Assembly: GCA_021158265.1 (NCBI GenBank)
Contig: JAGGUY010000009.1
Location: forward strand, 1 to 32,828
DNA: 32,828 nucleotides
Reading direction: 5' to 3'
From: Thermoprotei archaeon
Lineage (GTDB): Archaea > Thermoproteota > Thermoprotei_A > EX4484-217-1
In this document: piece after piece, positions 1-7,185 of the stretch
How the letters are laid out: the number at the start of each line of letters is the position of its first letter
Numbering within the stretch: position 1 is the first letter of the stretch
Program-made: the position numbers and the translations under genes
The notes under the pieces: generated by a model
Database searches by the model: none
The model's input: only the letters and a program-made list of their open reading frames with translations
What the model was told of the DNA's origin: nothing

Positions 1-2
1 CC

Positions 3-974
3 CCTAGAACTAGAAATGGTCTGAAATGTAAATTCTGCGGAAACGAATGTTCACTAGGTAATGGTGAAAGAGGTTTTTGCGGAATAATAGTTAATAGGAA
101 TGGTAAATTAATGCCTATAACAAATGACTGGTCTAAGGCTGTAGGCCTATACTATCTTGATCCGCACCCTACAAACTGTGTTGCGGGGCCTGTATGTCCA
201 GCTAATACTTCGAGAGGATATCCTAAGTACACGAAAACTAAAGGTATTGAATATGGATATTCAAACTTAGCAGTATTCTATGGTGGATGCAATTTTGATT
301 GCCTATTCTGTCAAAACTATGATCATAAATCCATGAGTGTAAGGGGAAAACCATTAATGAGCATTGAAGAGTTACTTTATGAAGCTATGAAGCCTGAGGT
401 TTCCTGTGTTTGTTTCTTCGGAGGGGATCCAGGCCCCTTCATTGTCCATGCGCTTACGTTTTCAAGAAAACTCATGAAATTATCTAGGGAAAGGAATGTG
501 ATTAAGAGGGTATGTTGGGAAACGAATGGTTTTGAAAATCCCTCGCTCATGAGGGAAATGGCTAAGATAAGTATGGAAAGCGGGGGAATAGTTAAGATAG
601 ATTTTAAAGCATGGACACCGGAGGTTTATAAAGCTTTAGTAGGTGTTGATGCTTCGAGAAGAGTTAGAGAGAATGTTAAGTTAGTAGCGAAAATGTTTGA
701 TGAACGCCTGGAGCCTCCATTACTTGTGGTTTCAATATTGCTTGTTCCAGGATATGTTGACGTAGATGAGGTTAGAAGTATTGGCGAATACGTTGCTTCT
801 TTAAATCCTAAAATACCAGTTATTCTCCTAGCTTTTAGTCCTCAACATTTACTTTCAGATTTGCCGCCCACAAGTCGCGGTCACGCATATGAGGCATATA
901 GGGTTCTTAGGGACGAAATTGGTCTTAAAGAAGTGTATTTAGGTAATGTTTGGCTTTTAGGAAACTACTACTAA
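3..974 (+). CDS. Radical SAM iron-sulfur enzyme, PflA/AmrS-like (5' partial)
   Basis: The reading frame is open from base 3, so the true start lies left of the window; the ATG at 111 is internal. The first visible codons carry a cysteine cluster (CKFCGNEC, then GFCG) typical of the N-terminal domain of PflA/AmrS-like archaeal radical SAM proteins. The radical SAM motif CNFDCLFC (CX3CX2C) is at bases 288-311 and would bind the [4Fe-4S] cluster that cleaves S-adenosylmethionine. A further pair of cysteines sits in TNCVAGPVCP just upstream. The substrate cannot be told from sequence. Resemblance to pyruvate-formate-lyase activases is at domain level only, and no glycyl-radical enzyme is nearby. 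The 3' end faces the convergent membrane gene across a 20-nt gap. Confidence 0.88.
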   Translation, partial: PRTRNGLKCKFCGNECSLGNGERGFCGIIVNRNGKLMPITNDWSKAVGLYYLDPHPTNCVAGPVCPANTSRGYPKYTKTKGIEYGYSNLAVFYGGCNFDCLFCQNYDHKSMSVRGKPLMSIEELLYEAMKPEVSCVCFFGGDPGPFIVHALTFSRKLMKLSRERNVIKRVCWETNGFENPSLMREMAKISMESGGIVKIDFKAWTPEVYKALVGVDASRRVRENVKLVAKMFDERLEPPLLVVSILLVPGYVDVDEVRSIGEYVASLNPKIPVILLAFSPQHLLSDLPPTSRGHAYEAYRVLRDEIGLKEVYLGNVWLLGNYY

Positions 975-994
975 CACCTATTTCTTGAGTTCAT

Positions 995-1291
995 CTATTC
1001 TGGCGGAATCGAGTGAATATATCCTAAAACAATAGCTAATATTAGTAAACCCCATCCTAAAACAAGTATTACCTTAAGTATTTTCTTCGCTGATTCGAAA
1101 AGTACAAGAATTAAATATATTGCCGTTATTGAAGATAATATTCCGATAGCGTCAGCGTATTTCTGTGCTAAATCCGGATTCTCTTTGAGTACTGTAACCT
1201 CTAACGTGTACTTTACTATGTAAACTAGCCAGTTATAAAGCATTAAAAGACCTTCAATTATGTACTGAAGTATTGTTGCTGATTCTTGCAT
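995..1291 (-). CDS. Small membrane protein, unknown function
   Basis: About 98 residues with three likely hydrophobic segments: a first one near the N-terminus (LLMLYNWLVYIV), a second around ISSITAIYLILVLF and a third around VILVLGWGLLILAIVLGYI. It has a short charged stretch between the first two and ends in PPE. I do not recognise the family. I prefer the ATG at 1291 because GGTGA lies 7 nt upstream on the minus strand; a GTG at 1303 in the same frame would add four residues. No functional hint comes from the neighbours, a radical SAM enzyme (convergent) and a macro-domain gene (divergent). Confidence 0.6.
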   Translation of the reverse strand: MQESATILQYIIEGLLMLYNWLVYIVKYTLEVTVLKENPDLAQKYADAIGILSSITAIYLILVLFESAKKILKVILVLGWGLLILAIVLGYIHSIPPE

Positions 1292-1376
1292 ATCACGATT
1301 CACCCTATTAGATACTGTAGTTATTTAAAAACTAGTATTATATTTAATGGTTTAGGTATAGGGTTTGAATGCGAAA

Positions 1377-1895
1377 ATGGGTAATTTGGAAATAAAGCTT
1401 GTAGTAGGTGACATAACGGAAATGAATGTTGAAGCTATTGTTAACCCAGCAAATACGTTAATGATTATGGGGGGCGGTGTTGCTAAAGCGATTAAGATTA
1501 AGGGAGGTACTGAAATAGAGAGGGAAGCTAAGAGTAGAGCTCCAGTACCTATAGGAGAAGCCATTTCAACATCGGCTGGAAAGCTTAAGGCAAAATATGT
1601 TATTCATGCTCCTACAGTTCTCTATCCAGGCTTTAAATCGTCTGTAAAAAACGTTAAGAAAGCTGTCATTGCAGCCCTAAATGAGGCAGAAAGGCTAGGC
1701 GTGAGGGAAATTGCTTTTCCAAGCATGGGAACAGGTGTGGGAGGTTTAAAATATAGTGAAGCTGCTGAGTCAATGTTTAAAGCCATTAAGGAATATTCTA
1801 AAAAGCTAAGGAGTGTTCGTAGAATACTTATAGTCCTACGTAATAGAGAGGCTTATAATGAATTCGTAAATGCGCTAAAATCTATGATTGAATGA
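1377..1895 (+). CDS. Macro domain protein (ADP-ribose binding/hydrolase family)
   Basis: A single macro domain of about 172 residues. The hallmarks are VVGDIT, AIVNPAN with the conserved Asn, GGGVAKAI in the substrate-binding loop, and the later FPSMGTGVGG loop that wraps the distal ribose and phosphate. Family members bind or hydrolyse ADP-ribose derivatives such as O-acetyl-ADP-ribose or mono-ADP-ribosylated proteins; which applies here is unknown. The ATG at 1377 places VVGDIT close to the N-terminus as usual; a TTG at 1365 would add four residues. A TATA-like TATATTTAA at 1339-1347 gives a start near 1370, so the message would be almost leaderless. The stop lies against the promoter of the structured RNA downstream. 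Confidence 0.88.
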   Translation: MGNLEIKLVVGDITEMNVEAIVNPANTLMIMGGGVAKAIKIKGGTEIEREAKSRAPVPIGEAISTSAGKLKAKYVIHAPTVLYPGFKSSVKNVKKAVIAALNEAERLGVREIAFPSMGTGVGGLKYSEAAESMFKAIKEYSKKLRSVRRILIVLRNREAYNEFVNALKSMIE

Positions 1896-1899
1896 AACA

Positions 1900-1906
1900 T
1901 TTAAAA
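1900..1906 (+). promoter_or_regulatory. TATA box of the H/ACA-like RNA
   Basis: TTTAAAA preceded by a purine/A-rich BRE-like GAAAC. Its centre is about 28 nt upstream of the first paired base of the RNA at 1933, the normal archaeal TATA-to-start distance. It abuts the stop codon of the macro-domain gene. Confidence 0.5.
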
Positions 1907-1931
1907 CCCAAAGTAGATATTAATCATAAAT

Positions 1932-2165
1932 AGCCCCGGCTCTCACACTCCCCTAAGTTACCCAGCAAAAGGGATCGATGAAGGGGAGGCGGTCGCCGGG
2001 GCACACCACTATGTTAGGCGGGATGAAAGAGCCCCCTCGCGCCCCTCTCGACACTTAAACGTGGATGAGAGAGCTGGGCCGGCCTAGACCGCCCACCGAT
2101 GAGGTCCCAGTTGGGACACCGAAGAGGTTTGGAAATGTGGATTCCTCCGGCACCGAGGTTTTAAA
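1932..2165 (+). ncRNA. H/ACA-like multi-hairpin structured RNA
   Basis: A GC-rich island in AT-rich DNA. Hairpin 1: lower stem GCCCCGGC (1933-1940) with GCCGGGGC (1995-2002), pocket arms 1941-1947 and 1989-1994, upper stem CTCCCCT (1948-1954) with AGGGGAG (1982-1988), a near-kink-turn (bulge GAT 1977-1979, then GA) and an apical CCC/GGG stem. Box ACA follows the lower stem directly at 2003, exactly 14 nt from the top of the pocket, matching the H/ACA spacing rule. Hairpin 2: a textbook kink-turn, stem CTCTC (2045-2049)/GAGAG (2069-2073), tandem GA pairs (2050-2051 with 2067-2068), bulge GAT (2064-2066), stem CAC/GTG, loop TTAAAC. A third domain has hairpin GTCCC-AGTT-GGGAC (2104-2117) and a CCGaaGAGG/CCTCCGG helix ending at 2150. 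The H/ACA call is firm for hairpin 1 and tentative for the rest, whose boxes read ACC rather than ANA. RNase P and SRP signature motifs are absent. Confidence 0.62.
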
Positions 2166-2167
2166 TA
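2160..2167 (+). promoter_or_regulatory. TATA box for the C/D RNA and acylphosphatase unit
   Basis: TTTAAATA at the 3' edge of the H/ACA-like RNA. The predicted start is near 2190, about 15 nt before the C/D RNA terminal stem and in front of the acylphosphatase gene. Confidence 0.45.
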
Positions 2168-2170
2168 AAT

Positions 2171-2196
2171 CTTTTTAGCCGTTTGCTTCTTCTTTT
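2171..2196 (+). terminator. Pyrimidine-rich terminator after the H/ACA-like RNA
   Basis: CTTTTT at 2171-2175 is followed by a run of T/C up to 2196, typical of archaeal oligo-T termination without a needed hairpin. It lies just past the last helix of the RNA and overlaps the promoter spacing of the next unit. Confidence 0.4.
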
Positions 2197-2204
2197 AACA
2201 TGTA

Positions 2205-2272
2205 TGCTCCGATGACGAACGCGCCCTTCGTGAGGAATAGCTAATGACGAAGGGTGCAAACGCTGAGGAGCA
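2205..2272 (+). ncRNA. Box C/D sRNA candidate overlapping the acylphosphatase start
   Basis: A perfect 6-bp terminal stem TGCTCC (2205-2210)/GGAGCA (2267-2272) closes a kink-turn made of GATGA (2211-2215, box C core) and CTGA (2263-2266, box D). Internal boxes are TGA at 2231 (D') and AATGA at 2243-2247 (C'). Guide-length segments of about 14-15 nt precede D' and D. The two guides are partly complementary to one another (CCCTTCGT with ACGAAGGG), so a long hairpin could compete with the C/D fold. The GAGGAG that serves as ribosome-binding site for acylphosphatase is the box D/terminal-stem strand. It could be a genuine sRNA, a cis-acting kink-turn in the leader, or both. Confidence 0.5.
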
Positions 2273-2276
2273 CATA

Positions 2277-2579
2277 ATGGAAATTGTGGGTGATTTGTTA
2301 TTGAGCGAAGCTAGAGCGTATATTAGGGTTTATGGTAGGGTTCAAGGTGTAGGCTACCGTTTCTTTACAGAGCGTCATGCTAGAAGGCTTGGGCTGAAAG
2401 GTTATGTTAGGAATTTAAGTGATGGTTCCGTAGAAGTAGTTGTTGAGGGAGATAGGATAAGGATAGAGGAGCTTATTGAGAGACTTAGGAAGGGGCCATT
2501 GTTAGCTAAGGTTGAAAGAATAGATGTGAGATGGGAGAAACCTAAAGGCGAGTTCTTCACATTCACAATACTATTTTAG
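2277..2579 (+). CDS. acyP: Acylphosphatase
   Basis: About 100 residues with one acylphosphatase domain. The phosphate-binding signature GRVQGVGYRFF carries the catalytic Arg, and the conserved Asn is in GYVRNLSDGSVEV. It hydrolyses carboxyl-phosphate bonds such as acetyl phosphate or 1,3-bisphosphoglycerate. The ATG at 2277 is chosen because GAGGAG (2265-2270) sits 6 nt upstream; an in-frame ATG at 2244 with GAGG at 2232 would add 11 residues rich in codons that overlap the C/D structure. The 3' end overlaps thyX tail-to-tail by 9 nt. Confidence 0.92.
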   Translation: MEIVGDLLLSEARAYIRVYGRVQGVGYRFFTERHARRLGLKGYVRNLSDGSVEVVVEGDRIRIEELIERLRKGPLLAKVERIDVRWEKPKGEFFTFTILF

Positions 2580-3353
2580 TTCTTCAAGTATCTTAGCGGC
2601 ATTTCTCAAACATATGGGGATTTGTTCTCGTGGAATGTTTTCAGGGCATCTCTCTATGGTAAATCCGGCTTTACCTGATAAAGCATCTTTAAGCGATAGT
2701 GGTTCTCCCTTTCTCGAAATGTTTTCAACAGTAATACATCTTGGACCCGCCCATTTAAAGAGTAGGGGATGGACTTTCATGACCTCTTGCCACATTCTCC
2801 AAGCAACATATCTTATCTCCCATTGTGCTTTAACGCACATTCTTAACCCGAAGAAGTGGTGAAGTTCTCTAGCATTCATAGTTACAACAATTTTCGTAAT
2901 TACACCCTGGGGTAGAATGTAGCGAGCATCTTCAGGAGCAATACCCATATCTAAAAGTTTCAAATAAGCTTCATAAGATTCCTTAACGACCTTATCAAAT
3001 ATTCTCTTGGCTTCCTTATTCAACGCTATTCTTGGAGGCTTAACAACACCGAAGTATTCGCCAGTCATTCTAGCAAACCTTTGCGAAAGTTGAGTATAAC
3101 TAGCTATCCTATGTCTAATAAGCTGATGAGTACATACTCTACTACAGTTCTCTATTACGAAAGTGTATACTGAGTGCTCCCAAGGTGAAAAATGGTTTCT
3201 CTTAAGAGTCTCCTTAATCCAAACCTCAACTTCACTATCGGACATTTTATCCCATTGATACATGAAAGGCTTCCTAGATAATGACTGCTTAGCTGAAACA
3301 GCAACAAGCCTTTCACCATTGGGCGTGTACCTTATTAGCTTAACGGATATCAT
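2571..3353 (-). CDS. thyX: Flavin-dependent thymidylate synthase ThyX
   Basis: 260 residues. The ThyX signature RHRX7S is present as R80-H81-R82 ... S90 (RHRIASYTQLS), followed by QRFAR. The enzyme makes dTMP from dUMP using methylenetetrahydrofolate or its archaeal analogue, NAD(P)H and FAD, and replaces ThyA. The HHFGLR segment in the second half fits the flavin/nucleotide-binding region. Divergent from maf; both can be served by the symmetric TTTAAA element at 3395-3400, giving a leader of about 18 nt. With dcd elsewhere in the window it covers the route to thymidylate and removal of unwanted nucleotides. Confidence 0.95.
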   Translation of the reverse strand: MISVKLIRYTPNGERLVAVSAKQSLSRKPFMYQWDKMSDSEVEVWIKETLKRNHFSPWEHSVYTFVIENCSRVCTHQLIRHRIASYTQLSQRFARMTGEYFGVVKPPRIALNKEAKRIFDKVVKESYEAYLKLLDMGIAPEDARYILPQGVITKIVVTMNARELHHFFGLRMCVKAQWEIRYVAWRMWQEVMKVHPLLFKWAGPRCITVENISRKGEPLSLKDALSGKAGFTIERCPENIPREQIPICLRNAAKILEELK

Positions 3354-3394
3354 AGTGTAACGACACCACAGTACAGTATTTCTCTAAGCTAAAG

Positions 3395-3400
3395 TTTAAA
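3395..3400. promoter_or_regulatory. Symmetric TATA element between thyX and maf
   Basis: TTTAAA inside the near-palindrome AAAGTTTAAAGC. On the minus strand it predicts a start near 3371, 18 nt before the thyX ATG. On the plus strand it predicts a start near 3424, 24 nt before the preferred maf start. Confidence 0.4.
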
Positions 3401-3447
3401 GCTATACGTCGAAAAGATTGATCATGTATTTACGAATGGGTGGTTTC

Positions 3448-4029
3448 TTGAACATAGTTTTTATCACATCATCACCTAGGAGAATAGAACTCATAAGAAA
3501 ACTTAGGCTAAGATTCAAAATAGTTAAGCCAGTAGGCGAAGAAGACATCTTAGTGCCTAATAATCCATGCTTAACAGCGATATTACGGGCTAAATCCAAG
3601 GTTAGAAACTATATTATAGGCGAAAACGAAGTAGTTGTTTCCGCAGACACCATAGTTTCAATCAATGATAGGATACTGGGGAAACCTAGAGATAGAAATG
3701 AAGTAATAAGGTTCTTGGAAATGCTTAGTGGAAAAACACATGAGGTTATAACGGCAATATACGTGAAAACGAGAAATAGGGAGTATAGCGAATGTGTAAG
3801 AACTAAAGTTGTATTCAAAAAGCTTTCGCGAAGAGAAATCGAGTTCTATGTTAACACAGAAGAACCTCTGGATAAGGCGGGCGCATACGCTATTCAGGGA
3901 TTAGCATCACTGTTTATAAGGAAGATTATTGGAGACTACTATAATGTAATCGGATTTCCCGTGAATAGGCTCTACACTATACTTAAATCATACTTTGGAG
4001 TAGAAATAGACGATATCATTGAAAGGTAA
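3448..4029 (+). CDS. maf: Maf-family nucleoside triphosphate pyrophosphatase
   Basis: About 193 residues. Maf hallmarks are the N-terminal SSPRR phosphate loop, SADTIVS with the catalytic Asp, LGKPRD, SGKTHEV, and DKAGAYAIQG near the C-terminus. Maf proteins hydrolyse non-canonical or modified dNTP/NTP (dTTP, UTP, methylated bases) to the monophosphate. I prefer the TTG at 3448 because GGGTGG lies 4 nt upstream and it puts SSPRR where the family has it; upstream in-frame starts are TTG 3418, ATG 3424 and ATG 3436. Overlaps the convergent M20 gene by 14 nt. Confidence 0.9.
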   Translation: MNIVFITSSPRRIELIRKLRLRFKIVKPVGEEDILVPNNPCLTAILRAKSKVRNYIIGENEVVVSADTIVSINDRILGKPRDRNEVIRFLEMLSGKTHEVITAIYVKTRNREYSECVRTKVVFKKLSRREIEFYVNTEEPLDKAGAYAIQGLASLFIRKIIGDYYNVIGFPVNRLYTILKSYFGVEIDDIIER

Positions 4030-5191
4030 GGATCAGGTTAGCATAACCGTATACTGCTTTTTCAATATGCTTTAAGGGAACATGCTCGTTAGGTTGGTGA
4101 GCTAAGTCTTCATTCCCAGGACCAAACCCTATTGTTGCATACCCTTTCTCACCTGCAGAGTAAACTCCGTCTGTACTGAACTTCCAATAACCTATTGTTG
4201 CACCAGGTTTTATACGAGTTCTTATTGTGTTAAGTGCTTTTCTAACGTACATGCTCTTCTCATCTAGGACCCATGATTTAAAAAAGTCTTTCACCTTAAC
4301 TATTTTCCCTGTCCAAAACCTAAGCTCTTCCGTTAGAATAGAGACTCTAATCTTAAAACCTTCATGTTCGATATGTTCTTTCATCTTCCGGAATATGCGC
4401 AATATTGTGTCCTCTGTTTCGTAAGGCAAAATTCTTCTGTCAAAAATTACTCTACAGTAATCAGGTATTTGAGGTGTAACTTTAGGTGAACATTCTATTA
4501 CCGTAGGTGTTAGTGTTGAGTAACCAAGTTTCTCATGATATGACTTGGTTTTCTCGAAAGCTTCGAGAATACCAACTATAGATTTTGATGTAGCGCTTAA
4601 AGCGTTTAAGCCTAAATGCGGCATACTTGCATGCGCTGTTTTTCCTTGAACAACATATTCTATGAGGCATCTACCTCTATGTCCTACGTGCATGTTTAGG
4701 TTTGTTGCTTCACCTAGGATCACAATGTATGGCTTTCTTCTTATAGTGTTCTCTAAAGCATATTTGAAAGCTACTCCTTCAGCTGTTTCCTCATGTGTAA
4801 CAAACACGAGATACACTGTTCTCTCTATTTTATCAGGCAATAATGTTATTGAGGAAATCATTGATGCGAGAGAGGATTTCATATCAACAGCTCCTCTACC
4901 GTAAAGTTTATTGTCTATGATTTTGCCAGAGTAGGGATCAACTTTCCAGAGATCTCTATTTCCAGGCTCTACATGATCCATATGTCCCTCAAGAATTACA
5001 GGATCTTTATTTTCTACGCCTTCAATTTTAGCTATAACGTTACCTAACTCATCTATTATAAGGGAGTCTACTCCTAGGTTGCTTAAGGTATCCCTTATGT
5101 AATATGCTACCTCCTTTTCCTCCCCTGAGAGACTAGGTGTCCTTATTAGATCTTTAGCTATTTCAATAGCTAACTTGGCTGAATCAACCAT
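4016..5191 (-). CDS. M20 family metallohydrolase (YgeY/ArgE/DapE-like)
   Basis: About 391 residues from ATG 5191, which has GGAGG 10 nt upstream; an ATG at 5200 and one at 5212 are poorer. Zinc-site motifs are all present: EGHMDH (His/Asp), GRGAVDMK (bridging Asp), HEETAEG (catalytic Glu and metal Glu), GEATNLNMHVGHRG, and the C-terminal HQPNEHV. The stretch DLWKVDPYSG and FSTDGVYSAG resembles the YgeY-type branch more than classic DapE. It likely removes an acyl group or cleaves an amino-acid conjugate; the substrate is not evident. It follows the Uri-type nuclease gene by only a few nt, so the two are probably co-transcribed. Confidence 0.87.
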   Translation of the reverse strand: MVDSAKLAIEIAKDLIRTPSLSGEEKEVAYYIRDTLSNLGVDSLIIDELGNVIAKIEGVENKDPVILEGHMDHVEPGNRDLWKVDPYSGKIIDNKLYGRGAVDMKSSLASMISSITLLPDKIERTVYLVFVTHEETAEGVAFKYALENTIRRKPYIVILGEATNLNMHVGHRGRCLIEYVVQGKTAHASMPHLGLNALSATSKSIVGILEAFEKTKSYHEKLGYSTLTPTVIECSPKVTPQIPDYCRVIFDRRILPYETEDTILRIFRKMKEHIEHEGFKIRVSILTEELRFWTGKIVKVKDFFKSWVLDEKSMYVRKALNTIRTRIKPGATIGYWKFSTDGVYSAGEKGYATIGFGPGNEDLAHQPNEHVPLKHIEKAVYGYANLILTFQ

Positions 5192-5196
5192 TAACT

Positions 5197-5667
5197 TCAT
5201 ACCTCCGAGCACTTAAGCACTTTGAAACTAAGCTTTAAAGATGTCAAAACCTTATTAATGTTTTTCATTACCTCTTCAAGACTTATATGCTCCATTACGA
5301 AGAAGTGCGAAGGACATTTACAATCGGTACTTCCAAACTTAGGGACATATTTGAACATTGTTGAGAAATACTTTGCGATTACATGTTCCACTTTTCTTCT
5401 AGGAATGATAATTACCGTAACAACTCTGCAACCTGTATTTGCGTTAAGCACGTAATCTATATGCCAAAACGTTTTCTTATCATGGTATTTTAAATGTCTA
5501 CTAACCCTACTAGCTAATCCCCCTTTATTAAATGCTGAACCTACATAAACGTAAACGTCCCAGTTTTTTAACATAATAGTTCCTAATGAACCTACTTTGA
5601 ACAAAACATTCTTAGGGCATTTGATAATCAAGATGTATGTTCCCTTATCCCTAGGTATTTCTTCCAA
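5197..5667 (-). CDS. Uri superfamily endonuclease (DUF123, GIY-YIG-like)
   Basis: About 156 residues. Motifs of the DUF123/Uri family are GTYILI at the N-terminus, VYVYVGSA, RHL, HWHIDY in the form FWHIDYVL, and FGSTDCKCPSHFF near the C-terminus. Members are stand-alone GIY-YIG-related nucleases or are fused to endonuclease III; here it stands alone. I prefer the TTG at 5667, since GAGG lies 8 nt upstream and the minus-strand TATA at 5705-5710 predicts transcription starting near 5682, after the alternative TTG at 5700. It lies just upstream of the M20 gene on the same strand. Confidence 0.8.
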   Translation of the reverse strand: MEEIPRDKGTYILIIKCPKNVLFKVGSLGTIMLKNWDVYVYVGSAFNKGGLASRVSRHLKYHDKKTFWHIDYVLNANTGCRVVTVIIIPRRKVEHVIAKYFSTMFKYVPKFGSTDCKCPSHFFVMEHISLEEVMKNINKVLTSLKLSFKVLKCSEV

Positions 5668-5704
5668 GACTTGTGCCTCATTATAAATGTTATTCCTCAA
5701 CTAA

Positions 5705-5710
5705 TTTATA
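5705..5710. promoter_or_regulatory. TATA-like element between divergent genes
   Basis: TTTATA within AATTTATACTAG. It is positioned about 26 nt from a plausible start on either strand: near 5682 for the nuclease on the minus strand and near 5734 for the dehydrogenase-like gene on the plus strand. Confidence 0.35.
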
Positions 5711-5749
5711 CTAGTGAAGCCGTAATAATGTTGATGAGGTTAAGAGGAA

Positions 5750-7144
5750 TTGAACCTGCTTAGCCTTAACGTTGATGAAATAGTTGAGAAAGGTAGAAAA
5801 GGGCTTATAACAGTAGCTATTCACGGCCTTGACATTGGAGGCCTTATACTTTCAGCAGTGTTTTTAAAAGCAGGTTTCATGGTTATAGGTGTGGATAGGG
5901 ATTCTGGAAGGGTTATTAGACTTAATCAGGGAATTCTTCCAAAACCTTACCCTTCAGAATTGGCTCCAATATTTAGAAAGTATGTTGCTGAAGAGAAATT
6001 TAGAGCGACAATAAACCACATATGGGCTTCTGAAAACAGTGATGTTTCAATAGTGATGATACCTCCCGAAGTTAAAAAGACACGGTCAGGTTTTGATGTT
6101 AATTTAAAGAACTTTTTAAACGTTGTTAAAGACGTTGGTAAGGGTATGAACGCTGGTAACTTAATAGTTATAGCGTCAAGTGTACCTCCAGGAACCACTA
6201 TTAAGATTGTAAAACCCATTCTTGAGCATTTAAGTGGGTTACGTGTTGAATACGATTTTGCACTAGGTTTCTATGCGGAAAAAGCTTCTGAAGGACCCAG
6301 CCTAAATAGCTTCATGAGCCAAAGACATTTGATAAGCGGGTTTGGTGCTAAGAGTCTCCGTGCTTTCTACGGTATTTTCAAGGCTGTTTTTGGAGAGAAT
6401 ATTTTAGCGTTAGAAGATATTACTTTAGCTGAAACAATGAACATATTATTTAAAACATATAAAGATGTGCTTTACGCATACGTAAACTCGCTGGTATCCT
6501 ACATGAGAAATATTGGAGTAAATATAAACTTAGTTGCTGAATATTTCCCTGAAATCTACGGATTAGAAATTCCTAAACCAACAGCCACAGCCTTTTCACC
6601 TAATGCCTTTAAAGAAACATACATTTTAATGAAAGAACTTGAAAAGCAAAATATGAATTACGAAATACTAAGGAGCGCTAGAGAAACTAACGAAAAAATA
6701 ATTGACAAAATAGTTGAGCTACTAGCTGAAGCAATAACTAAGATAGGTAAGGAACCTAAGAACATAAGAATAGCTATCTTAGGAGACGCTGTTAAGGAGA
6801 ACTCATCAGATCCCAGAGGCTCGCTAACCAAGATCATTGTTAGAGAGCTCTTAGGTGCTGGTATAAGGAAGGAAAACATAGTAGTTCATGATCCTTTCGT
6901 CATTGAAGATGAGGAGTTAAAGGTAAAGTTGACTGTGAATCTGAACCAAGCAGTAAAGGATGCGGACATAATCTTAACCTTAATACCACATAAGGTTTAC
7001 AGTGAAGTAACTGTTAGCGCGCTTAAAGCTATGAGTGGAAAGGAAAAGGTGGTTATAGTTGATGTAGCAAATATTCTAAGGAGAGATGCAATACCTTTAG
7101 GCTTAAGCTATGTAGGATTGGGAACACCATGGTATGAAGCGTAA
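5750..7144 (+). CDS. UDP-glucose/UDP-ManNAc dehydrogenase homologue lacking the catalytic cysteine
   Basis: 464 residues with the full three-domain layout of nucleotide-sugar dehydrogenases: an N-terminal NAD domain (HGLDIGG, then VIGVDRDSGRV), a central helical domain (LAETMNILFKTYKDV, where the family has its conserved Lys), and a C-terminal UDP-binding domain (IRIAILG, SSDPRGSL, VVHDPFV). Where active enzymes have GG(x)C with the thiohemiacetal-forming Cys, this protein has SPNAFKE, and it contains no cysteine at all. The second oxidation step should therefore be impossible, so it may be a one-step dehydrogenase, an epimerase-like or a non-catalytic protein. Start is TTG 5750, with GAGG 10 nt upstream and a stop codon three codons before. 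Confidence 0.78.
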   Translation: MNLLSLNVDEIVEKGRKGLITVAIHGLDIGGLILSAVFLKAGFMVIGVDRDSGRVIRLNQGILPKPYPSELAPIFRKYVAEEKFRATINHIWASENSDVSIVMIPPEVKKTRSGFDVNLKNFLNVVKDVGKGMNAGNLIVIASSVPPGTTIKIVKPILEHLSGLRVEYDFALGFYAEKASEGPSLNSFMSQRHLISGFGAKSLRAFYGIFKAVFGENILALEDITLAETMNILFKTYKDVLYAYVNSLVSYMRNIGVNINLVAEYFPEIYGLEIPKPTATAFSPNAFKETYILMKELEKQNMNYEILRSARETNEKIIDKIVELLAEAITKIGKEPKNIRIAILGDAVKENSSDPRGSLTKIIVRELLGAGIRKENIVVHDPFVIEDEELKVKLTVNLNQAVKDADIILTLIPHKVYSEVTVSALKAMSGKEKVVIVDVANILRRDAIPLGLSYVGLGTPWYEA

Positions 7145-7185
7145 TACATGAGAAACCCTTTATACCCGCTAAAAGCTAGAATATT

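Noticed and set aside
2096-2124. Hammerhead-like core (CCGATGAG, stem, CGAAG)
   Set aside because: The essential U4 is replaced and no stem I or III forms around it, so it is not a hammerhead ribozyme.
1932-2165. RNase P RNA or SRP RNA
   Set aside because: Neither strand has the conserved GAGGAAAGUCC/ACAGAAA pair of RNase P or the GGAAGG helix 8 loop of SRP RNA.
5728-5790. Two GTTGATGA motifs as a C/D sRNA
   Set aside because: No acceptable box D or D' follows, and the second motif lies inside the dehydrogenase-like coding frame.
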